64,000 bases of DNA, taken from the NCBI RefSeq assembly GCF_028737255.1, contig NZ_JAQZAN010000014.1:62001-126000 (forward strand). The letters run 5' to 3'. The translations under genes and the position numbers were made by a program. Shown one piece after another: positions 57,877 to 64,000 of this stretch (its first letter is position 1; every line of letters begins with the position of its first letter). Below the pieces are notes generated by a model that did not search any database, was not told where the DNA came from, and saw nothing but the letters and a program-made list of their open reading frames with translations. Origin of the DNA: Actinomycetospora straminea. Its GTDB lineage: Bacteria > Actinomycetota > Actinomycetes > Mycobacteriales > Pseudonocardiaceae.

Positions 57877-58269
57877 TCACCAGCCGACCTGGATCAGCCA
57901 CAGGTGGCCGTCCGGGTCGGCGACGGTGCTCTGGTGGCCCCAGCCGGGGTCACCCGGCGCCACGACGACGGTGGCCCCGGCCGCGCGGGCCTGCTCGGTG
58001 AGGGCGTCGACCTCGGCCGGCGAGCCCACGATCCGGTTCAGCAGGCACTCGCTCGTCCCCCGCGGCGCGACCTCGTGGTCGGCCGTCACCCAGCCGAAGC
58101 CGCCGGTGGGGATGAGGACGAGCTCGACGTCCGCGCCGAGGCGGAACCGGAGCGGCTCGGGCACGCCGTCCTCGGCGGGCTCGCCGACGGCCTCCAGGTC
58201 GAACGCCGCGCGGTAGAAGTCGTGCGCGACCCGCCGGTCGGCGGTGGGCAGGGCGATCGCGAACGGCAC
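57877..58269 (-). CDS. VOC-family (glyoxalase-like) protein
   Basis: A 130-residue VOC protein: PFAIALPTADRRVAHDFYRAA at the start, GASVELVLIP-like strand (GADVELVLIPTGGFGW), and GHQSTVADPDGHLWLIQVGW at the end with the conserved DPDGH. Function unknown. GTG 58269 follows GAGGAGGAG. It is divergent from a second VOC gene (58339). Confidence 0.85.
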   Translation of the reverse strand: MPFAIALPTADRRVAHDFYRAAFDLEAVGEPAEDGVPEPLRFRLGADVELVLIPTGGFGWVTADHEVAPRGTSECLLNRIVGSPAEVDALTEQARAAGATVVVAPGDPGWGHQSTVADPDGHLWLIQVGW

Positions 58270-58301
58270 GGCTCTCCTCCTCGGTCGCTCGGGCGGCGTC
58301 G

Positions 58302-58332
58302 TTGACCTCGACCTCGGTCGAGCTCCTAGCGT
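58302..58332 (+). promoter_or_regulatory. Promoter of a leaderless VOC gene
   Basis: TTGACC (58302-58307) and TAGCGT (58327-58332) form a -35/-10 pair with a 19-base spacer. The -10 ends six bases before ATG 58339. Confidence 0.6.
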
Positions 58333-58338
58333 CGCGGC

Positions 58339-58803
58339 ATGGCGACGAGCACACCAGAGCGCTACCGGGCGGTGGTCATCCCGCACGTCATGGTCGACGG
58401 CGCGAGGAGGGCCATGGCCTTCTACCGCGAGGCCTTCGGCGCGGAGGAGCTGTTCACGATCGACGCCCCCGACGGCACGGTGATCCACGCCGAGATGGCG
58501 ATCGGGTCGTCGGTGTTCATGCTGGGCGACGCCGAGGCACCCTTCGCCCCGCCCGGTCCGGGTGGGAGCACCGTCGGCCTGCACGTCTACGTCCAGGACG
58601 TCGACGACCTCGCCGCCCGTGCGGCGCGGGCCGGGGCCGAGGTGCTCCAGGAGCCGACCGACATGTTCTACGGCGACCGGTCGGTCATGCTGCGCGACCC
58701 GTTCGGCCACGTGTGGGTGTTCCTCGCCCACCAGGAGGACCTGTCGACCGACGAGATCGTCGCCCGGGGACGCGCGCTCCTCGGTCAGCCGCCCGGCGCC
58801 TGA
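58339..58803 (+). CDS. VOC-family protein, PhnB-like
   Basis: A 154-residue glyoxalase-fold protein of the PhnB-like group (VVIPHVMVDGARRAMAFYREAFG, ELFTIDAPDGTVIHAEMAIG and DRSVMLRDPFGHVWVFLAHQED, with short motifs AMAFYREAFGAEE and DPFGHVWVFL). Function unknown. ATG 58339 appears leaderless. It ends five bases before the convergent tRNA-Ser gene. Confidence 0.88.
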   Translation: MATSTPERYRAVVIPHVMVDGARRAMAFYREAFGAEELFTIDAPDGTVIHAEMAIGSSVFMLGDAEAPFAPPGPGGSTVGLHVYVQDVDDLAARAARAGAEVLQEPTDMFYGDRSVMLRDPFGHVWVFLAHQEDLSTDEIVARGRALLGQPPGA

Positions 58804-58807
58804 CCTG

Positions 58808-58892
58808 CGGAAGCGGGGGGATTCGAACCCCCGGTCACTCTCGTGACGTCCGCTTTCAAGGCGGATGCAATCGGCCGCTCTGCCACGCTTCC
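58808..58892 (-). tRNA. tRNA-Ser (anticodon TGA)
   Basis: An 85-base class II tRNA on the minus strand: acceptor GGAAGCG/CGCTTCC, anticodon loop CTTGAAA giving TGA, long variable arm, T arm GGGGGTTCGAATCCCCC. It reads UCA and UCG codons. Confidence 0.95.
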
Positions 58893-58913
58893 GCGGGCCA
58901 GGGTAAGGGCCGG

Positions 58914-59381
58914 TCAGGAGTCGGCGCGCAGCTTGGTCACGACGCGCTCGAACACGTCGCCGATGACCTTGCGCTCGTGGTCGTCGAGCAGGTCGACGAA
59001 GTGCGCGCGCACGCCCTCGAGGTGGTCGGGCGCCGCGCGGCGCAGCACGTCGAAGCCGTGGTCGGTGAGGACGGCGAAGACCCCGCGGCCGTCGGAGGGA
59101 CACAGCTCGCGGCGCACGAGGTCGTCGGCCTCGAGCCGCGAGACCTGGTGGGAGAGCCGCGACTTGGACGCGACGACCTCCTCGGCGAGCAGGCTCATCC
59201 GCATCCGGTGGTCCTGCTGCTCGGAGAGGCGCACCAGGATCTCGTAGTCGGCCAGCGAGAGCCCGTGCGCGTCCGACAGCTCGCGGTTGAGCCGGCCCGC
59301 GAGGAGGGCCTGGCCCACGATGTAGTTCCGCCACGCGTGCCACTCGACGGGGTCGAGCCAGCGCGGCTCATGCTCGGCCAT
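58914..59381 (-). CDS. MarR-family transcriptional regulator
   Basis: A 155-residue winged-helix regulator. The DNA-binding part runs ADYEILVRLSEQQDHRMRMSLLAEEVVASKSRLSHQVSRLEADDLVRR (short forms SLLAEEVVASKSRLSHQ and VSRLEADDLVRRE), followed by a long dimerisation helix. ATG 59381 sits 24 bases from the GTACC-N3-GGTAC dyad that lies in the gap to the divergent quinone oxidoreductase. It probably controls that gene. Confidence 0.9.
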   Translation of the reverse strand: MAEHEPRWLDPVEWHAWRNYIVGQALLAGRLNRELSDAHGLSLADYEILVRLSEQQDHRMRMSLLAEEVVASKSRLSHQVSRLEADDLVRRELCPSDGRGVFAVLTDHGFDVLRRAAPDHLEGVRAHFVDLLDDHERKVIGDVFERVVTKLRADS

Positions 59382-59404
59382 CCCCGCAGGATAGTGCGGA
59401 ACAC

Positions 59405-59417
59405 GTACCCGTGGTAC
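59405..59417. promoter_or_regulatory. MarR-type operator candidate
   Basis: GTACC-CGT-GGTAC, a 13-bp inverted repeat, lies in the 87-base gap between the MarR and quinone oxidoreductase genes. Confidence 0.5.
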
Positions 59418-59468
59418 GGGACGCGGCGGACCGGCGCCACCCGCGCGTCGCCGCTAGCGTCGCGCCCC

Positions 59469-60479
59469 GTGTACGCGATCAGCATCCGCGAGCCCGGCGG
59501 TCCCGAGGTCCTCGAGTGGGTCGAGCACCCCGACCCGGAGCCCGGCGAGGGCGAGGTCGTCGTCGACGTCGTCGCCTCGGCCGTCAACCGCGCCGACGTC
59601 ATGCAGCGCCAGGGCAACTACCCGCCGCCGCCCGGCGCGTCGGAGATCCCGGGGCTGGAGTGCTCGGGACGGATCTCGGCCCTGGGCGCCGGGGTGACGG
59701 GGTGGTCGGTCGGCGACGAGGTCTGCGCGCTGCTGGCCGGCGGGGGCTACGCCGAGAAGGTCGCGGTCCCGGCGGTCCAGCTGCTCCCGGTGCCCGACGG
59801 CGTGTCGCTGACCGACGCCGGCGGGCTCCCCGAGGTCGCGTGCACGGTGTGGTCGAACCTCGCCATGACCGGGCACCTGCGCGAGGGTGAGACGCTCCTC
59901 GTGCACGGCGGGTCGGGCGGCATCGGCACCCACGCGATCCAGGTGGGCAAGGCCCTGGGCGCGCGGGTGATCGCCACCGCGGGCTCGCCGGAGCGGCTGC
60001 AGGCCTGCCTGGACCTCGGCGCCGACCTCGCGATCGACTACCACGACGAGCTGCCCGACGAGGTCGCGAAGGCCACCGACGACCGCGGCGTCGACGTCAT
60101 CCTCGACAACATGGGCGCCTCGATGCTGACGGCGAACCTCGCGTCGCTCGCGACCGGCGGGCGCCTCGTGATCATCGGGCTCATGGGCGGCGCGAAGACC
60201 GAGATCAACCTCGGCTCCATGCTCGGTCGGCGGCTCTCGATCAGCACCACCACCCTGCGCGGTCGGCCCGTCGAGGGCCCCGACGGCAAGGGCGTCATCG
60301 TCGCCGCCACGCGGGACGACCTCTGGCCGCTCGTGGGCCAGGGCCGCGTCCGCCCGGTGATCCACGAGTACCTCCCCGCCGCCGAGGCGTCCCGGGCGCA
60401 CGAGGCGCTCGACGCGGGCGGGGTCGTCGGCAAGCTCGTGCTCGTCGTGCAGGACGAGGACGGGGTGCTGGGCGGCTGA
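59469..60479 (+). CDS. NAD(P)H-quinone oxidoreductase (zinc-free MDR family)
   Basis: A 336-residue quinone oxidoreductase/zinc-binding-dehydrogenase-fold enzyme: NRADVMQRQGNYPPPPGA, PGLECSGRI, and the NADPH site TLLVHGGSGGIGTHAIQ. It lacks the zinc ligands of the alcohol dehydrogenases. It reduces quinones or activated alkenes. GTG 59469 is eight bases after TAGCGT (59455-59460), so probably leaderless. The position beside a class V aminotransferase matches Rv3777 of M. tuberculosis. Confidence 0.9.
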   Translation: MYAISIREPGGPEVLEWVEHPDPEPGEGEVVVDVVASAVNRADVMQRQGNYPPPPGASEIPGLECSGRISALGAGVTGWSVGDEVCALLAGGGYAEKVAVPAVQLLPVPDGVSLTDAGGLPEVACTVWSNLAMTGHLREGETLLVHGGSGGIGTHAIQVGKALGARVIATAGSPERLQACLDLGADLAIDYHDELPDEVAKATDDRGVDVILDNMGASMLTANLASLATGGRLVIIGLMGGAKTEINLGSMLGRRLSISTTTLRGRPVEGPDGKGVIVAATRDDLWPLVGQGRVRPVIHEYLPAAEASRAHEALDAGGVVGKLVLVVQDEDGVLGG

Positions 60480-60527
60480 GGCTGGACGCGCCGGTGGAGC
60501 GAAGGACTCCTCGGCGGCGCAGGACGC

Positions 60528-60546
60528 AGCGAGGGTCACCCTCGCT
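60528..60546. repeat. Small extragenic palindrome, AGCGAGGG family
   Basis: AGCGAGGGT-C-ACCCTCGCT, 9-bp arms with a single central base. It belongs with the larger palindrome just downstream and the one at 49675-49721. It may act as a terminator for the quinone oxidoreductase gene. Confidence 0.65.
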
Positions 60547-60572
60547 CCGGGCGCGTCACCGGGCCTGCGAGG

Positions 60573-60621
60573 AGCGAGGGTCGCGTTCGCTGCGTGGGAC
60601 GCAGCGGACGTGACCTTCGCT
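60573..60621. repeat. Long extragenic palindrome, AGCGAGGG family
   Basis: The arms AGCGAGGGTCGCG and its imperfect partner ACGTGACCTTCGCT enclose an inner stem TCGCTGCG/CGCAGCGG with a TGGGA loop. The design and sequence match the 20-bp stem at 49675-49721. It lies between the convergent oxidoreductase and aminotransferase genes. Confidence 0.65.
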
Positions 60622-60684
60622 GCGACACCCCGGGCACCCCGCTGCGACACCCCTGGCACCCCGCCGCGACACCCCAGGCACCCC
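60619..60684. repeat. Tandem 22-bp repeat, three copies
   Basis: Three head-to-tail 22-base units (60619-60640, 60641-60662, 60663-60684), each GCTGCGACACCCC or GCCGCGACACCCC, then one variable base, then GGCACCCC. Only two or three positions differ. It begins at the 3' edge of the long palindrome. No reading frame uses it convincingly. Confidence 0.8.
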
Positions 60685-60716
60685 GAGGCGCCCGGGCGCA
60701 CCGCGGCGTCGGGGGC

Positions 60717-61934
60717 TCAGAGGCGGGCGAGGGCGCTGACGAGCGTGTCGATCTCGGCGCGGGTGGTGTAGTGCGCGAGGCCGACGCGGACGACGCCGCC
60801 GACCTCGGCCCCGCCCAGCACCTCGAGCGCGCCGGCGTCGCCGGTGTCGGTGAGCACGCAGACGCCGTGCTCCGCGACGCGCTCGGCGACCTCGCGGGCC
60901 GTGCGCCCGGCGACGGTGAAGGCGACGACCGGGATGCGGCGCGGGGGCTCGCCGATGACCATGACGCCGGGCAGGAAGCGCAGCTCGGAGACGAGGTAGG
61001 CGGTCAGCTCGTCCTGGTGGCTGCGCACCGAGCTCATGGAGGTCAGCACGCGGTCGCGGCGGGGGCCGGCGGCGTGGTCGTCGAGGTCGGCGAGGTAGTC
61101 GATCGACGCGACGAGCCCGGCGAGCAGGGCGTACGGGGCGTCGCCGACCTCGAGGCGCTCGGGCCCCTTCGCCGACGCGTCGAGGGAGGCCGCGGGCAGG
61201 CGGTCGAGCAGGTCGGGGTTGCGGAACACCAGCGCGCCCACCGGCGGCCCGCCCCACGCCGCCGCCGAGAGCACCATGACGTCGGCGCCCATCGTGTCGA
61301 GGTCCAGCGGCAGGAACGGCGCGGCCGCGCTCGCGTCGACGACCATCAGCGGCTCGACCCCGGCGCCCCGGTGCGGCAGGGCGTGGACCTTGCGCGCGAT
61401 CGCGGCGACCTCGGTGCGCGTGCCGATCGCGGGGTCGGCCGCGGTGATGGCGACGACCCGGGTGCGCTCGCCCAGGAGCTCGTCGAACTGCCAGCTCGGC
61501 AGCTCGCAGGTCTCGACGTCGATCTCGGCGGTGCGCAGCCGCCCGCCCGCGCGCTGCGCCGCCCGCTCCCAGGGGGCCACGTTCGCGGTGTCGTCGAGGC
61601 GGGACACGACGACCTCGTCGCCGAGGTCCCAGTCGGCGCCCAGGGCGTCGGCAAGCCGCTCGAGCAGCGGGGCCGGCCCGGGACCGAGGACGACGCCCTT
61701 GGGGTCGGCGCCGACGAGGTCCGCGACCGCGCGCCGGGCGGCCTCGATGATGGCGCCGCCGCGCTGCGAGGCGGGGAACACGCCACCGGGCCGGGAGACG
61801 GGTGCACGGAGTGCCGAGGACACGGCCGTCGCCACCTGTTCGGGGACCTGCATGCCCGTCGGACCGTCCAGGTGCACCCATCCGTCACCCAGCGCAGGCA
61901 CCAGCCCGCGGACCCGAGCGACGTCGAACGTCAT
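60717..61934 (-). CDS. Class V aminotransferase-fold protein lacking the PLP lysine
   Basis: A 405-residue member of the cysteine-desulfurase-like group (VHLDGPTGMQVPEQVATAVS, LVGADPKGVVLGPG, LMVVDASAAAPFLPLDLDTMGADVMVL, short form VVDASAAAPFLPLD). Where SufS-like enzymes have the Schiff-base lysine (SAYKWxGP or SGHKxxGP), this protein reads VLSAAAWGGPPVGALVF, so the lysine is Ala. It is unlikely to be a normal PLP enzyme. Gene order (quinone oxidoreductase, this gene, Bpa, Wzm/Wzt) matches Rv3777-Rv3783, where Rv3778c is the counterpart. Confidence 0.82.
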   Translation of the reverse strand: MTFDVARVRGLVPALGDGWVHLDGPTGMQVPEQVATAVSSALRAPVSRPGGVFPASQRGGAIIEAARRAVADLVGADPKGVVLGPGPAPLLERLADALGADWDLGDEVVVSRLDDTANVAPWERAAQRAGGRLRTAEIDVETCELPSWQFDELLGERTRVVAITAADPAIGTRTEVAAIARKVHALPHRGAGVEPLMVVDASAAAPFLPLDLDTMGADVMVLSAAAWGGPPVGALVFRNPDLLDRLPAASLDASAKGPERLEVGDAPYALLAGLVASIDYLADLDDHAAGPRRDRVLTSMSSVRSHQDELTAYLVSELRFLPGVMVIGEPPRRIPVVAFTVAGRTAREVAERVAEHGVCVLTDTGDAGALEVLGGAEVGGVVRVGLAHYTTRAEIDTLVSALARL

Positions 61935-62053
61935 GCCTTCGGAGGGTACGGAGCGACACGCGGGCCGACGACGGCGGTCAGCTCAGGTGACATCAGCGGG
62001 CGGTGGGCGGGCGCCGGACGAGCGCACGGCGCCGTCGCGTGGAGGATGGAGGC

Positions 62054-62638
62054 ATGAGCGAGGCACCCGGGAACCGTCCCTCCGCGCCCACCCCCGGCGA
62101 CCAGGTCATGATCGTCGGCCCGGACGGGCAGCCGGTCGGCACCGTGCGGGTCCCCGACGACGGCCAGGAGCCCGAGGCGCAGGCCGTCGACGGCACCCCG
62201 GCGCCGGCGGAGCGCCGCGAGGACCTCTCCGAGGCCGTCGAGGAGCCCGCGAAGGTCATGCGCATCGGCATGATGATCAAGCAGCTGCTCGAGGAGGTCC
62301 GCGAGACCGACCTCGACGACGCCAGCCGCGGGCGCCTGCGCGAGATCCAGACCTCGTCGCTGCGCGAGCTCGAGTCCGCGCTCGCGCCGGAGCTGCGCGA
62401 GGAGCTCGGCCGCCTCATCGAGCCGTTCTCCGCCGAGGAGGCGCCGACGGCGGGCGAGCTGCGCATCGCCCAGGCCCAGCTCGTCGGGTGGCTCGAGGGC
62501 CTGTTCCACGGCATCCAGACCGCGCTCGTCGCCCAGCAGATGGCGGCGAAGGTGCAGCTCGAGCAGATGCGCCGCGGGCTGCCCGCCGGGTCCGGGGCGT
62601 CCGCGGGCGGCGGTCAGGCCACCGGCCAGTACCTCTGA
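62054..62638 (+). CDS. bpa: Bacterial proteasome activator Bpa/PafE
   Basis: A 194-residue helical-ring protein that opens the actinobacterial 20S proteasome without ATP. The helical core runs LSEAVEEPAKVMRIGMMIKQLLEEVRETDLD ... ELRIAQAQLVGWLEGLFHGIQTALVAQQ (short forms EPAKVMRIGMMIKQLLEE and AQLVGWLEGLFHGIQ). The C-terminal GQYL is the HbYX-type docking motif known for PafE. ATG 62054 follows GGATGGAGG. In M. tuberculosis Rv3780 (PafE) also neighbours the galactan exporter genes. Confidence 0.93.
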   Translation: MSEAPGNRPSAPTPGDQVMIVGPDGQPVGTVRVPDDGQEPEAQAVDGTPAPAERREDLSEAVEEPAKVMRIGMMIKQLLEEVRETDLDDASRGRLREIQTSSLRELESALAPELREELGRLIEPFSAEEAPTAGELRIAQAQLVGWLEGLFHGIQTALVAQQMAAKVQLEQMRRGLPAGSGASAGGGQATGQYL

Positions 62639-62716
62639 CGGGCGCCGGGGCGAGAGGCGGCACGAGAGGCGGGCCACTGCGCGAGCCGGTCCACCGGGAC
62701 CGTGCCCCCGCGCAGG

Positions 62717-62722
62717 TACGCT
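62717..62722 (+). promoter_or_regulatory. -10 element of the ABC permease gene
   Basis: TACGCT lies eight bases before GTG 62731, without a ribosome site in between. Confidence 0.5.
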
Positions 62723-62730
62723 CACGCCTC

Positions 62731-63684
62731 GTGGCCGTCCCCGCACTCGCGCGCCAGGACGCCGACGACTCGGCGCCCGTGGAGCACGCGCCGTCCCCGC
62801 GCAGCTGGGGACGCGCGTTCGCGGACATCCGGGCCGCGATCGCCCAGCGCGAGCTCTGGGGCCACCTCGGCTGGCAGGACATCAAGCAGCGCTACCGCCG
62901 CTCGGTGATCGGCCCGCTGTGGATCACGATCAGCATGGCGGTCACCGCCGCCGCGCTCGGCGGGCTCTACTCGCAGCTGTTCGGCCAGCCCATCGGCACG
63001 TTCATGCCGTACGTGACCGTCGGGTTCATGATCTGGTACTTCATCAGTGCGTGCGTGCTGGAGGGCACCGAGACCTTCATCGCCAACGAGGGCCTCATCC
63101 GGTTCCTCCCGGCGCCGCTGATGATCTACGTGTTCCGCACGGTGTGGCGCCAGATCCTCTTCTTCGCGCACAACGTCGTCGTCTACGTCGTGGTGCTCGC
63201 GATCTTCTTCCGGCAGCTCGACGAGCCCTACCGCATGGTCAACATCGTGCCGGGCACCGCGGACCTGCCCGGCGTCCTGCACCCGGGTCTGAGCTGGTGG
63301 GCGCTGCTCGCGATCCCGGCGTTCGTGCTGATCGTGATCAACGGCATGTGGGTGACGCTGCTGTTCGGCATCATCTCGGCCCGCTTCCGCGACATCCCGC
63401 CGGTGGTCGGCAGCTTCATGCAGCTGTTCTTCACGATGACGCCGATCATCTGGACCACGGACCTGCTGCGCGGCGGCGAGCCGGGCAGCATCAAGGCGAT
63501 CATCGAGCAGCTCGCGAAGCTGAACCCCTTCTACCACTTCATCGAGATCTTCCGGGCGCCGCTCGTGGGCCAGATGCAGAGCTGGACCCACTGGGCGGTC
63601 GCCGGCGGGATCACCGTCGTCGGCTGGGCGCTGGCGCTCATCGCGCTGCGCAACTACCGCTCCCGCGTCGCGTACTGGGTGTGA
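62731..63684 (+). CDS. ABC-2 type polysaccharide export permease (Wzm/RfbD-like)
   Basis: A 317-residue membrane protein with six hydrophobic segments. GWQDIKQRYRRSVIGPLWIT is the diagnostic N-terminal motif of the ABC-2 polysaccharide permeases, and YRMVN plus FRDIPPVVGSFMQLFFTMTPIIW follow. In mycobacteria the homologue (Rv3783) exports the galactan part of arabinogalactan with its ATPase. GTG 62731 may be leaderless; it overlaps the ATPase gene by four bases at its end. Confidence 0.9.
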   Translation: MAVPALARQDADDSAPVEHAPSPRSWGRAFADIRAAIAQRELWGHLGWQDIKQRYRRSVIGPLWITISMAVTAAALGGLYSQLFGQPIGTFMPYVTVGFMIWYFISACVLEGTETFIANEGLIRFLPAPLMIYVFRTVWRQILFFAHNVVVYVVVLAIFFRQLDEPYRMVNIVPGTADLPGVLHPGLSWWALLAIPAFVLIVINGMWVTLLFGIISARFRDIPPVVGSFMQLFFTMTPIIWTTDLLRGGEPGSIKAIIEQLAKLNPFYHFIEIFRAPLVGQMQSWTHWAVAGGITVVGWALALIALRNYRSRVAYWV

Positions 63685-64000
63685 GCGCCATGGTCAGCAT
63701 CGAGGTCCGCGGGGCCAGCGTCGAGTTCCCGATCTTCGACGCCAAGAACCGGTCGCTCAAGAAGTCCGTACTGGGCCGCGCGGGCGGGCGGATCAGCGCG
63801 CAGAAGGTGCCGGTGGTCGAGGCGCTGCGCGACGTCGACCTGACCCTCGGGCAGGGCGACCGCGTCGGGCTCGTCGGGCACAACGGCGCGGGCAAGTCGA
63901 CGCTGCTGCGCCTGCTCGCCGGCATCTACGAGCCGACGCGCGGGCGGGCGAGCATCCGCGGCCGCGTGGCGCCCGTCTTCGACCTCGCCGTCGGCATGGA
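63681..64000 (+). CDS. ABC transporter ATPase (Wzt/RfbE-like), 3' end beyond window
   Basis: The frame begins at GTG 63681 (GTGA overlap with the permease stop) or ATG 63690 and remains open to the window end. The first ~105 residues include the Walker A motif GLVGHNGAGKSTLLRLLAG and the preceding SLKKSVLGRAGG insertion typical of polysaccharide ABC exporters (VEALRDVDLTLGQGDRVG). The signature and Walker B motifs lie outside. It pairs with the permease as a galactan or O-antigen-type exporter. Confidence 0.9.
   Translation, partial: MSAMVSIEVRGASVEFPIFDAKNRSLKKSVLGRAGGRISAQKVPVVEALRDVDLTLGQGDRVGLVGHNGAGKSTLLRLLAGIYEPTRGRASIRGRVAPVFDLAVGM

Noticed and set aside
60619-60684. Short direct repeats considered as a CRISPR array
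   Set aside because: The units are directly adjacent with no spacers and no cas gene is in the window.

Overview
The window is about 64 kb of very GC-rich DNA. It has frequent GTG starts, many stop/start overlaps of the GTGA or ATGA type, many apparently leaderless genes, and an actinobacterial gene set: Ku with a LigD-like domain, F420-type reductase, DUF222/HNH nuclease, DUF1707, LCP protein, proteasome activator with a GQYL tail, and a TCGAAC-N4-GTTCGA SOS box. It looks like chromosome of a mycolic-acid-clade or Pseudonocardiales-type actinomycete (Pseudonocardia or Actinomycetospora would fit). The genus is inference. No rRNA or CRISPR array is seen; three intact tRNAs and one likely tRNA remnant are present.

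Layout. 1-2.7 kb: the 3' part of an IS110 transposase, then an HNH nuclease whose leaderless start sits inside a perfect LexA box. 2.7-5.7 kb: a LigD-like ligase domain lacking catalytic residues, divergent from Ku; a copper chaperone with a CsoR-like operator; a DJ-1/PfpI protein. 5.8-12 kb: an LCP cell-wall ligase, then a TetR regulator with two tandem operators divergent from a Baeyer-Villiger monooxygenase, an SDR and a P450. 12-15.3 kb: Hsp70-like ATPase, a Nei-like glycosylase without the catalytic proline, a nitroreductase-fold protein and an EEP hydrolase. 15.3-19.8 kb: a cobalamin riboswitch upstream of four translationally coupled genes (an unknown 107-residue protein, CobC/CobD-like aminotransferase, a BluB-CobT fusion, a CysG/CobA-type methyltransferase). 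19.9-23.9 kb: LuxR regulator, asparaginase, cyclodeaminase, formate-THF ligase. 24-31.7 kb: cutinase, AEC transporter, MobA-like protein, FMN-binding split-barrel protein, cupin and a very long class A PBP.

32-41 kb: two SDR/amidase metabolic genes with an iterated 14-bp repeat, a multi-membrane-span Ser/Thr kinase with a coupled small protein, DUF1707 and DUF3048 proteins, CsbD, and a MerR regulator divergent from a SnoaL-like protein. 41.3-48 kb is the most interesting part: a NarL-type sensor kinase/response regulator pair, an M23 peptidase lipoprotein and two class-C-beta-lactamase-like serine hydrolase lipoproteins. Their four promoters share a GACC-N2-GGTC palindrome one base upstream of a CTTG -35 element. 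The simplest reading is a local two-component regulon for envelope or peptidoglycan hydrolases, which I do not recognise as a described system.

48-64 kb: tRNA-Arg and tRNA-Ser, a zinc alcohol dehydrogenase, an SDR/TetR divergent pair with a clear operator, an MprF-C-like membrane acyltransferase, a dienelactone-hydrolase homologue with Asp at the nucleophile position, HisC-like aminotransferase overlapped antisense by an acyltransferase, two DUF1990-like genes, two VOC proteins, tRNA-Ser, MarR/quinone oxidoreductase. The end resembles the Mycobacterium tuberculosis Rv3777-Rv3783 neighbourhood: quinone oxidoreductase, class V aminotransferase, Bpa/PafE, and Wzm/Wzt-type polysaccharide (galactan) exporter, the last gene being cut by the window end.
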